Positions 49,427-56,851 of a DNA stretch of 64,000 nt are shown in pieces. The notes beneath the pieces are model-generated. The model was given only the letters and a program-made list of their open reading frames with translations. It did no database searches and was not told the DNA's origin. A program made the position numbers and the translations under genes. Origin of the DNA: CAZNPL01 sp964574815. GTDB lineage: Bacteria > Planctomycetota > Phycisphaerae > UBA1845. The DNA is taken from the NCBI GenBank assembly GCA_964574815.1, contig CAZNPL010000016.1, positions 1 to 64,000 on the forward strand, written 5' to 3'. Within the stretch, counting starts at the first letter, position 1; each line of letters starts with the position of its first letter.

Positions 49427-50273
49427 TCGCGGCGTGACACAGGCGGGGCCGGCTCCGGCGCAGCGCTCGGCCCCGGCGGCGCAGGCTTCCAGTCATGATG
49501 GGCCGGGCACGCATTCGCCGCTGGCTATTCGGGCGCTGACGGTGGCGTACGATCGACGTCCGGTTCTTTGGGATGTCGACTACACGGCGCCGGCGGATGC
49601 ACTGATCGCGATCGTGGGTCCGAACGGGGCGGGGAAGAGCACATTGATCAAGGCATGCCTCGGGTTGGTCGCGGCCGCCTCCGGTCGGGTCGAGTTCTGG
49701 GGCACGACGTATCGGCGGGCGCGGGCGCGCGTGGGGTATGTCCCGCAGCGCGAGTCGGTGGATTGGGATTTCCCCGTATCGGCGTTGGACGTCGTGTGCA
49801 TGGGTCGCTACCGGCGGATCGGCTGGTGCCGGCCGGTGAGCCGAGCTCATCGGGAGGCGGCGTTGGCGTGTCTGGATCGGGTCGGCATGCGCGACTATGC
49901 CCGGCGGCAGATCAGTCAGCTTTCGGGCGGCCAGCAGCAGCGCGTGTTTCTCGCGCGGGCGCTCGCCCAGGAGGCGGATCTTTACTTTATGGACGAACCG
50001 CTTGCCGGCGTGGATGCGGCCACCGAGCGTGCGATCATCGAGGTGCTGCGAGAGTTGAAACGCGACGGGAAGACCGTGATCTGTGTTCATCACGACCTGC
50101 CGACGGTGCCGGACTATTTCGATTACGCAGTGTTGTTGAACATGCGTATCGTTGCGGCCGGTCCGGTGAAAGAAGTGTTCACTCCCGACAATCTGCGGAA
50201 GACCTACGGCGGGCGACTGACGTTGCTGACCGAAGCGATCGAAGCGGTGACGCGGGCCGAGAGCCTGGGATAG
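49413..50273 (+). CDS. mntB: Metal ABC transporter ATP-binding protein
   Basis: A 286-residue ABC ATPase. Walker A is GPNGAGKSTLIKA (about 68-80), the Q-loop is in GYVPQRESVDWDFPVSALDV, the signature is LSGGQQQRVFLARALAQ, and Walker B is LYFMDEPLAGVD. HHDLPTVPDYFDYAV holds the switch His. The PQRESVDWDFP segment is typical of Mn/Zn importers. About 35 extra residues precede the domain. Partner of the permeases downstream. Confidence 0.93.
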   Translation: MTRTDRGVTQAGPAPAQRSAPAAQASSHDGPGTHSPLAIRALTVAYDRRPVLWDVDYTAPADALIAIVGPNGAGKSTLIKACLGLVAAASGRVEFWGTTYRRARARVGYVPQRESVDWDFPVSALDVVCMGRYRRIGWCRPVSRAHREAALACLDRVGMRDYARRQISQLSGGQQQRVFLARALAQEADLYFMDEPLAGVDAATERAIIEVLRELKRDGKTVICVHHDLPTVPDYFDYAVLLNMRIVAAGPVKEVFTPDNLRKTYGGRLTLLTEAIEAVTRAESLG

Positions 50274-50280
50274 AACTGCG

Positions 50281-51681
50281 ATGGCGGGTGCGTTTCTGCT
50301 TGCTGACGCTACGGGGCTCGGCGGACGCGCCACTTCGATCACCAAGGTGGAGGACGCCTGGCCGACGTGGCAACAGGTGGTCGAGACCCTGTCCTTTCAG
50401 GCCGGTTTCAACACGACCGTCGTGGTGACCGGCACGACGTTGCTCGGGGTCGCAGCGGGGATCATCGGCGTCTTCGCGTTGCTGCGCAAGCGGGCCTTGA
50501 TGTCGGACGCGGTCAGTCACGCCACGTTGCCGGGGGTCTGCTTGGCGTTTGTTCTTGCGAGCCTGGCGGGCGTTGACGGCCGGACGCTTCCGATCCTGTT
50601 GGTCGGCGCATCGGTTACCGGTGTGCTTGCCGTGGTTGCGGTGCAGGCGCTGGTGCGGCATACGCGACTTCATTCGGATGCTTCGATCGGGATCGTGCTG
50701 AGCGTATTCTTCGGCGTTGGCGTCGTCCTGTTGAGCGTCATTCAGACGATGCGCACCGGCACTGCGGCGGGTCTCGACAACTTCATTTATGGTCAGACGG
50801 CGGCGTTGAGTATCGCGGATGCCGCGATCATGGGGTCGATTGCGCTGCTGGCCGTCATTTGCGTGCTGCTCCTGCTGAAGGAGTTCGCGCTTGTGTGCTT
50901 CGACGACGCGTTTGCGCAGGTGGACGGCTGGCCTGTAACGCGAGTTGACTTGCTCATGATGGCGCTGGTCGTGCTGGTGACCGTGGCGGGGATTCAGGCA
51001 GTCGGTCTCATTCTGGTCGTGGCCATGTTGATCATTCCGGCGGTCTCGGCGCGTTTCTGGACGGATCGGTTCGTGCTCCTGGTTCCGCTGGCCGGTCTAA
51101 TCGGGGGGCTGAGCGGTTACTTCGGCTCGATTGTCTCGGCGCTGCTGCCGCGGAAGCCGGCGGGTTCCGTCATCGTGCTGACGGCGGGTTTCCTCTTTGC
51201 AGTCAGCATGTTCGCGGCCCCGGCGCGGGGGGTCTTGGCGTCACTCGTTCGCCGCATCCGGCTGCACTTGCGCATTGCCGCGGATCATGTGCTGGAGGCG
51301 GCGGTGGATCAGTCTCTGCCGGAGAAGGACGAGCTTCCCGTTCTCGAGCGCGAACCATTGGACGAGCTCGCCCATTTGCGGGGGTGGTCCCGGTGGTTTC
51401 GTACATTGGTCCTCTGGCGGCTTCGCATCAAAGGGGAGGTCGTGACGGCTTCGTCGGGAGACCTCAGATTGTCGGAGCGCGGGCGCAGAAAGGGCGCGCG
51501 GGTGAGCCGTAACCATCGGCTCTGGGAGCAGTACCTCATCAGCTACGCTGACGTGGCCCCGAGTCGCGTGGATTGGACCGTGGATCAGGTCGAGCACGTA
51601 CTCCCACCGGAATTGGTTGCGGAATTGGAGCGGGCGCTGAAGGGGCACGGCAACGCTGCGACGGCCGGAGGCGGTCCATGA
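50281..51681 (+). CDS. mntC: Metal ABC permease fused to a DtxR-type C-terminal domain
   Basis: A 466-residue protein. Residues about 40-325 form an ABC-3 permease with eight or nine hydrophobic helices (TTLLGVAAGIIGVFALLRKR, ALMSDAVSHATLPG and the cytoplasmic coupling region). The C-terminal part (about 350-455) is cytoplasmic and resembles the dimerisation/metal-binding domain of DtxR/MntR (RNHRLWEQYLISYADVAPSR, VDWTVDQVEHVLPPELVAEL), with a preceding winged-helix-like stub. The ATG at 50281 follows mntB by 7 bases; the stop overlaps the next gene by ATGA. The attached domain may sense cytoplasmic metal and shut the transporter. Confidence 0.9.
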   Translation: MAGAFLLADATGLGGRATSITKVEDAWPTWQQVVETLSFQAGFNTTVVVTGTTLLGVAAGIIGVFALLRKRALMSDAVSHATLPGVCLAFVLASLAGVDGRTLPILLVGASVTGVLAVVAVQALVRHTRLHSDASIGIVLSVFFGVGVVLLSVIQTMRTGTAAGLDNFIYGQTAALSIADAAIMGSIALLAVICVLLLLKEFALVCFDDAFAQVDGWPVTRVDLLMMALVVLVTVAGIQAVGLILVVAMLIIPAVSARFWTDRFVLLVPLAGLIGGLSGYFGSIVSALLPRKPAGSVIVLTAGFLFAVSMFAAPARGVLASLVRRIRLHLRIAADHVLEAAVDQSLPEKDELPVLEREPLDELAHLRGWSRWFRTLVLWRLRIKGEVVTASSGDLRLSERGRRKGARVSRNHRLWEQYLISYADVAPSRVDWTVDQVEHVLPPELVAELERALKGHGNAATAGGGP

Positions 51682-53015
51682 GCGATTGGGTTTACAGCTT
51701 CGTTCAGATCGATCTGCTTCCGTTGGCGGCCGGGACGTTTGCGGCCGTAACCTGTGGGCTGCTCGGCAATTTCCTGGTCCTGCGCCGGTTGAGCCTGATG
51801 GGCGACGCGATCTCGCATTCGGTGCTGCCGGGGCTGGTCATCGCGTTTCTGATCAGCGGTGGGCGCAGTGCGTTTCCGATGTTTCTCGGCGCTGCGTTGG
51901 CCGGCGTTGCTACCGTGATCCTTGTCGAGGTGGTCAAGAGGGTTGGCCGCGTTGAGCCGGGGGCCGCGATGGGGGTCGTGTTCTCGGTTCTATTTGCGCT
52001 TGGTGTGTTGCTGATCGAGCGAGCGGCGGCGCGGGACGTGCATCTGGATGCGGATTGCGTGTTGCACGGACAACTCGAGATCCTGTTCTGGTTTCCGCCG
52101 CGAAGCTGGGGGGAGTTTCTGAGTTTCTCGACGTTGAGTTCGGTGCCGCGCCAGGTCGGCGTACTGGCCGTGATGATGGTTTTGGCATTCGTGTTCGTAG
52201 CGATCTTTTTCAAGGAGCTGCGGATCGCCGCGTTCGATCCGGAATTGGCCACGACCCAGGGTTTCAACGCGGACGTGCTGCACTATTTGCTGATGGTCTT
52301 TGTGGCGGCCGCAACGGTCGCGTCATTTGAAGCGGTCGGCTCGATCCTGGTCATTGCGATGCTGGTGTGTCCTGCGGCCACGGCGCGATTGCTCACGGAT
52401 CGCCTGTTGTCGCAGATTTGCGTGAGCGTTGTCGCGGCGACTGCCGCCGGCGTATTCGGTTATGCTGCGGCCACTGCGCTGCCGGGGGCGATGGGTTGGG
52501 ACGCGGTGAACACGGCCGGCATGATGGCAGTGGTTGCGGGTGTGCTGCTGTCAATTGTAGTCGTCGCGTCGCCGCGTTACGGCCTGATCACGAGGCTGCT
52601 GCGACAGCGCGGTCTCGGACGGAGTGTTGCGCTGGACGATCTATTGGCGACGTTGTACCGGATCGACGAGGCTGGCGACGCTGCTCCATCGACCTGGCAG
52701 CTTGCGCGCATGCTCCCGAGCCGGGACATCAGGCGTGTCGCCAGGGCGGCTATGCGACGAGGGTTGGTCACGCGAAGCGGCGACGTGCTTGGGCTTACCT
52801 CCGCCGGCCGGGCGGCGGCCAGGGAGATCATTCGGCGGCATCGGTTGTGGGAGCGCTATCTCGTGGAGGAAGCCGACTTCTCCGCTGACCGGGTGCACGA
52901 ACAGGCCGAGCGGCTCGAGCACGTTGCCGTTCAGCCGCCGCCCGGGGCTGCGGTTGATCCCCACGGTCGGCCGATTCCCGGCGAAAATCGGTCCACGATC
53001 AAGGACGACAAGTGA
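51678..53015 (+). CDS. mntD: Second metal ABC permease fused to an MntR-like domain
   Basis: A 445-residue protein with the same plan as mntC. The permease part (LLPLAAGTFAAVTCGLLGNF, SLMGDAISHSVLPGLVIAFL) is followed by a complete winged helix (LDDLLATLYRIDEAGDAAPS, TWQLARMLPSRDIRRVARAA, MRRGLVTRSGDV) and the DtxR-type dimerisation part (IRRHRLWERYLVEEADFSAD, RVHEQAERLEHV) with PPPGAAVDPHGRPIPG at the end. ATG at 51678 overlaps the mntC stop by four bases. A heterodimer of two such permeases would have two DtxR-like domains face to face in the cytoplasm. Confidence 0.9.
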   Translation: MSDWVYSFVQIDLLPLAAGTFAAVTCGLLGNFLVLRRLSLMGDAISHSVLPGLVIAFLISGGRSAFPMFLGAALAGVATVILVEVVKRVGRVEPGAAMGVVFSVLFALGVLLIERAAARDVHLDADCVLHGQLEILFWFPPRSWGEFLSFSTLSSVPRQVGVLAVMMVLAFVFVAIFFKELRIAAFDPELATTQGFNADVLHYLLMVFVAAATVASFEAVGSILVIAMLVCPAATARLLTDRLLSQICVSVVAATAAGVFGYAAATALPGAMGWDAVNTAGMMAVVAGVLLSIVVVASPRYGLITRLLRQRGLGRSVALDDLLATLYRIDEAGDAAPSTWQLARMLPSRDIRRVARAAMRRGLVTRSGDVLGLTSAGRAAAREIIRRHRLWERYLVEEADFSADRVHEQAERLEHVAVQPPPGAAVDPHGRPIPGENRSTIKDDK

Positions 53016-53045
53016 AGGCCGTGGTGACGGCCGCGTCATGACGGC

Positions 53046-54374
53046 TTGGGAAACAGTGCAGTGCATTCCGCTCAAAGCCTAAGTTGTTTTGTAGCCACGG
53101 CTACATGGCTGTTCACTCTTCCAACGGTTGCGGCAGGCCAGGAGCCTGCTGCAAGTGTTTCAGCCAAGGCCACGGGTTCGACGGGTGTTCGCCCGCCGCC
53201 GGCCCCTGAAGATTCGGGCGATCCCATCATGAAGGATTGGTGGGCGCTCAGCGACTCCCTTGCTCGGCTGGGAATCACGTTGGAGCTGAGTTACAGCGCG
53301 GACTTCTTCATGAATCTGCGCGGTGGGCTCAAGACATCGGATGCGTTCCAGTATCGCGGGCTGCTTGACCTGGGGGTGACTGTTGAGACGGAGCCGCTGG
53401 GGCTGTGGCACGGCGGCACTTTCTTCGTGAATTTCATCGATAACCACGGCATCGACATCACGGAGCGATACGTGGGCGATTTGCAGGCCGTCAACAATGC
53501 TGATGCACCCAACGACTCGCGCATTTATGAGTTCTGGTACGAGCACAGGTTTTTTGATGATCGCGTCCGCCTGAAGGCGGGGAAAATGGATGTGAACAAC
53601 GATTTCGCCGGGGGTGTGCACCGCGGCGAATTCGTGCATTCGTCGCCGGGCTATTCGCCGACGATTCCGATGATCACCTGGCCGGACACAGCACTGGGCG
53701 TCGTGCTCTTTGCGGAGCCGGCCGAGTGGGTTTACTTCGGTGTGGGTGTGTATGACGCCCTGGGGACGAGCAATCGCACCGGGTTCGACACGGCGTTTCA
53801 CTCGCCTGATGTCTCGTTCACGATCTTCGAGTTGGGCGTCCGGCCGAGGATGAGACTCTTCGGCCACGATGATCTGCCGGGGCAATACTCAGTCGGGGGA
53901 TTCTACCACAGCGGCGAGTGGCCGATCTTCTTCGACGACCTTGGAGGCCGCCTTTCGCCTCGGTCCGAAACCGGCAACGCCGGGATGTACCTGACGTTCG
54001 ATCAGCTTGTTTTCCGGGAAGCCGGCGTGGAGGATAGGGACATCGAGCAGGGGCTCGGCGTGTTCTTTCAGTTCGGCTGGGCTCCGTCGGATCGGAACGA
54101 AATCAGCCAGCATTGCGGCGCGGGCTTTCAGTATTATGGCCCTTTCCCTTCGCGGGACGAAGACGTCCTCGGATTCGGCGTGCACCACGTGAATCTTAGC
54201 GGTGAGATCCAGGCGCTCGAGGCACGGTTCTCCGAGACGGCGATCGAGTTGTTTTACAAGGTTCAGCTTACGGAAGGGCTGAGCATCAAGCCGGATATTC
54301 AGTATGTCGTCAACCCCGGTGGCGACGGGCGCGACGCGCTGCTCGCCGGGGTCCGGGTGGAGCTGGCGTTTTGA
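53046..54374 (+). CDS. OprB-family outer-membrane porin
   Basis: A 442-residue porin of the OprB type. A hydrophobic signal segment (SCFVATATWLFTLPTVAAGQ) is followed by a linker and a long series of amphipathic beta strands, with family features such as WALSDSLARLGITLELSYSA, YGAGFQ-like HCGAGFQYYGPFP and the aromatic C-terminal strand ending in VELAF. No ATG is present in frame upstream of the signal segment; TTG at 53046 and GTG at 53061 are the only candidates. The palindrome at 53090-53105 lies in this 5' part. Its position after the Mn transporter suggests metal entry through the outer membrane, by analogy to the Mn-regulated porin MnoP of Bradyrhizobium. Confidence 0.82.
   Translation: MGNSAVHSAQSLSCFVATATWLFTLPTVAAGQEPAASVSAKATGSTGVRPPPAPEDSGDPIMKDWWALSDSLARLGITLELSYSADFFMNLRGGLKTSDAFQYRGLLDLGVTVETEPLGLWHGGTFFVNFIDNHGIDITERYVGDLQAVNNADAPNDSRIYEFWYEHRFFDDRVRLKAGKMDVNNDFAGGVHRGEFVHSSPGYSPTIPMITWPDTALGVVLFAEPAEWVYFGVGVYDALGTSNRTGFDTAFHSPDVSFTIFELGVRPRMRLFGHDDLPGQYSVGGFYHSGEWPIFFDDLGGRLSPRSETGNAGMYLTFDQLVFREAGVEDRDIEQGLGVFFQFGWAPSDRNEISQHCGAGFQYYGPFPSRDEDVLGFGVHHVNLSGEIQALEARFSETAIELFYKVQLTEGLSIKPDIQYVVNPGGDGRDALLAGVRVELAF
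53090..53105 (+). promoter_or_regulatory. Second candidate MntR operator, inside the porin 5' end
   Basis: TGTAGCC-AC-GGCTACA is a perfect 7-2-7 inverted repeat with half-sites identical to those at 48307-48324. It overlaps codons that encode the signal peptide of the porin, so it is either an intragenic operator or a sign that the real start lies elsewhere. No clear -35/-10 pair is visible. Confidence 0.65.
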
Positions 54375-54400
54375 ACGAAGTCATCGGAAAGCGTCATACC

Positions 54401-54565
54401 ATGAAGAGGCATGCCTTATCGTTTTTGTCCGCGGCGGTCGCGCTCGCCCAGGCCGGCTGCGTCGACGTGAATCTGCGTGACGCGGTGGCCGCAGGGGTGT
54501 TCGACTTTGTATCCGGCACGGTGACGGCCATCCTGGCGAGTCTGATCCCGTTGCCGGGGCCGTGA
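54401..54565 (+). CDS. Small lipoprotein
   Basis: A 54-residue protein: signal peptide MKRHALSFLSAAVALAQAGC with a lipobox-like AQAGC (Cys 20), then VDVNLRDAVAAGVFDFVSGT and VTAILASLIPLPGP. I remember similar very short lipoprotein-like peptides in other Phycisphaerae, but no function. ATG at 54401 was chosen by GGAAAG about 9 bases upstream. It follows the porin gene by 26 bases, so co-transcription is likely. Confidence 0.6.
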   Translation: MKRHALSFLSAAVALAQAGCVDVNLRDAVAAGVFDFVSGTVTAILASLIPLPGP

Positions 54566-54878
54566 TTGCAGTCGGGCCGGGCCCTTTTCTTTCCGTTGTT
54601 CGCGGCGTGCCGGGCTGGGACAGCCGTTTCCGGGTCGGCATGGGGTCCGGGGATGCTCACGGCTGTTGGCACGAGTCTGTCGAGGCTTGCGGCATTGCCG
54701 GGCGAGCCGATTTCGGAACGTCCCGGTTGCGAGGCGCCTGCATGGGGGTTAGAATCGCGTTAAGCGGCGGCGAAAGACGGGCTGTTAAAACTCGCTGAAC
54801 GTCTACTCGATCGCGCGAGGCCAGGGACGGTCTTCGTTTGGTTTTATTCAGACTGTCGGTGGAAAAGTGAGTGGCGAC
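54566..54878. other. Intergenic region before the GAK-type cluster
   Basis: About 310 bases. No gene or strong repeat is recognised. It probably contains the promoter of the cluster. Confidence 0.4.
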
Positions 54879-55190
54879 ATGCGCAAAAGAGAAGCGAAGG
54901 TCAAGTCCACGATGGAGCTGCCTAAGGCGATCTCCTACCTCGATGATCTGGTCGCGTCGCTGAAGGCGGGAAGAGTCACAATCGCCGACGGTGTGCAAGA
55001 CCTGAGCCTCGTTCCGGAGGAGGCTGTCAAGGTGGAGGTCAAGGCGTCGCAGAAAGCTGAGAAGGAGTCGATCTCCATCGAGCTCTCGTGGCGCAGGCCT
55101 GTTGCGACCCCTTCGGACGTGAATCTGAAAATCAGTCCGAGCGAACCGGCCCCCGAAGAGGCGCCAAGCTCAGTCAAGGAATCCTCCTGA
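54879..55190 (+). CDS. Amphi-Trp domain protein, copy 1
   Basis: A 103-residue protein with the amphi-Trp domain, named for amphipathic segments and a conserved Trp. KSTMELPKAISYLDDLVASL and KAGRVTIADGV form the helical part; SLVPEEAVKVEVKASQKAEK and SISIELSWRRPV the strands with the Trp. The domain is known in GAK gene clusters with ATP-grasp and HprK-like kinases, but its function is unknown to me. ATG at 54879 was chosen; GTG at 54867 is possible. The second copy is at 56558. Confidence 0.75.
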   Translation: MRKREAKVKSTMELPKAISYLDDLVASLKAGRVTIADGVQDLSLVPEEAVKVEVKASQKAEKESISIELSWRRPVATPSDVNLKISPSEPAPEEAPSSVKESS

Positions 55191-55375
55191 GCGGCTGGCG
55201 GCGTGCAATGCGGGTCCGTCTGGTCCGGCGGGCGTGGTGCTGCACGATGGGTCTACCCGGCGGCATCTGAACGGTACGCGATCACGACAGTAGCAAGCGG
55301 GCCGGGTGTGGCGAGGCCCTCTTGTTCGGTAGGCGCGGGATCGCGTCAGGGTACAGAGGCGGTTGCAAAACGCAC

Positions 55376-56539
55376 ATGCGCGTTGATTCATCCAATCTCA
55401 TGCAGGCAGAGACGGCCGTTGGCGCCGGGTGGTCTGAGGAGCTGACCGACTGGGACAGGGAAACTTACCGCCGCCTGGTGTCGGGTGAGTTGACGGAGGA
55501 GCAGCGGCGACGCATCGTCGAACCGGACGTCGTGTTTCCGCGGCAGACGAATGTGCTGGCGGTCCACTGGCACCCGGAGTTCGTGCCGATGGATCTGATC
55601 CGTCAGCGGATCGACGTGATGTTTCCCAACCGCACCTGCGAGCTGATCATCCCCACGCAGCACAACATCCTGATGGACTACGGGGACTATGCCGGCGTCG
55701 AGGTGGACTGCTACTCGGCAGAGTTCGACCGGAAGGTTCAACTCCTTGTTCATTTTGCCAAGTCGAGGGTGGAGAACGCGGACGTTTTCAAGTCGATGCT
55801 TGCGCACACGTTCGTCTACCGCTCGAAGCAGCTTCTCGAGTTCATCGACTCCGTCGTTGACCCCAGCCTGGAAGCGAGGCTTCAAAAAGCTGCCGCCGAA
55901 ACCGGTGCGGACGACCGACTCGTGGGCTTCGTTCGGACGCATACGCAGAAGCTCAAGGACATGCTGTTCGAATACGAGGCCGAGACGCCGCCGGAAGCGA
56001 TCCGTAACAAGCTCCTGATGAACTACATCGAGGCGCTGCGTGCCCATCACGACGCCAACTTCATCAACCATGCGGAGACGCTGTTGCGCGCGGTGAAGAT
56101 GATTGTGAAGCGCCACTTCAGCAACGAGTTCTTCTACTCGACGCATGAAGTGATCGAGGAGGTACGCGGTCTGGGTGGCTGCATCGTCGTGCCGCATCCG
56201 GAGCAGTTCTGGCCCATCCTGCTGGCCGAGTACGACGTCGACGGGTACGAGGTCTGGAATCCGCAGTCACAGCAGTATACGCAGTTTTTGATCACGGTTG
56301 TCATCCGGCAGAACAAGGCTGAGGATCACGCGGGCAAGGAAACGCTGATCTTAATGGGCGACGACTGCCACATGGGTGAGAAGGTCAAGGATCCCGAGTA
56401 TCGAGACCCGGACAAGGCGGGGCGAGAGGTCGGCGTTCAGCCGGCTTGGGACGATTGGGCGATCCGCAAGTGCCTGATCGTCGCCAAGGCGGATCGACGC
56501 AGCGTGATCGAACGCTACAAGGAACGTCTGGAAACGTGA
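55376..56539 (+). CDS. PHP-like metal-dependent hydrolase of the GAK cluster
   Basis: A 387-residue protein with motifs of the PHP superfamily: NVLAVHWHPEFVPMDLI (first His pair), AHHDANFINHAETLLRAVKM (His), GGCIVVPHPEQFWPILLAEY (PHP-type His-Pro), GYEVWNPQSQ, and LILMGDDCHMGEK (late Asp-x-His). PHP enzymes are phosphoesterases using two or three metals. No signal peptide. The start at 55376 was chosen, with 55400 as an alternative; neither has a strong ribosome site. The substrate may be a product of the kinases encoded downstream, an inference. Confidence 0.75.
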   Translation: MRVDSSNLMQAETAVGAGWSEELTDWDRETYRRLVSGELTEEQRRRIVEPDVVFPRQTNVLAVHWHPEFVPMDLIRQRIDVMFPNRTCELIIPTQHNILMDYGDYAGVEVDCYSAEFDRKVQLLVHFAKSRVENADVFKSMLAHTFVYRSKQLLEFIDSVVDPSLEARLQKAAAETGADDRLVGFVRTHTQKLKDMLFEYEAETPPEAIRNKLLMNYIEALRAHHDANFINHAETLLRAVKMIVKRHFSNEFFYSTHEVIEEVRGLGGCIVVPHPEQFWPILLAEYDVDGYEVWNPQSQQYTQFLITVVIRQNKAEDHAGKETLILMGDDCHMGEKVKDPEYRDPDKAGREVGVQPAWDDWAIRKCLIVAKADRRSVIERYKERLET

Positions 56540-56557
56540 AACTGCGAAGGAACATCC

Positions 56558-56845
56558 ATGGCCAGTGAAGACCGCGAATTCTCGCATGAGTCATTGCAGG
56601 ATCGAGAGACGATCGTGAAGTACCTCGGGGCCATTGCCGAGGGGTTGGAGAAGGGCAGGTTGCTGCTGGCGACCAACGGCGAGCAGTTCGCGCTCGAGAC
56701 CCCGGGCCTACTCCGGTTCGACGTCCAGGCGAAGCAGAAGCGGGATCGGGCGCAGTTGACGCTTCGCCTGAGCTGGAAGAATCGCAAGGGAGGCGCCAAG
56801 CTGCGGGTCGAGTCCCTGGTGATCGACGCTGACGGCCCCGAATAA
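56558..56845 (+). CDS. Amphi-Trp domain protein, copy 2
   Basis: A 95-residue protein with the amphi-Trp pattern: ESLQDRETIVKYLGAIAEGL, EKGRLLLATNGEQFALETPG, LLRFDVQAKQKRDRAQLTLR, LSWKNRKGGAKLRVESLVID, the Trp in RLSWKNR aligning with ELSWRRP of copy 1. AAGGAA lies about 7 bases before the ATG. It sits 18 bases after the PHP-like gene and touches the next gene. Confidence 0.78.
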   Translation: MASEDREFSHESLQDRETIVKYLGAIAEGLEKGRLLLATNGEQFALETPGLLRFDVQAKQKRDRAQLTLRLSWKNRKGGAKLRVESLVIDADGPE

Positions 56846-56851
56846 GTGTCC

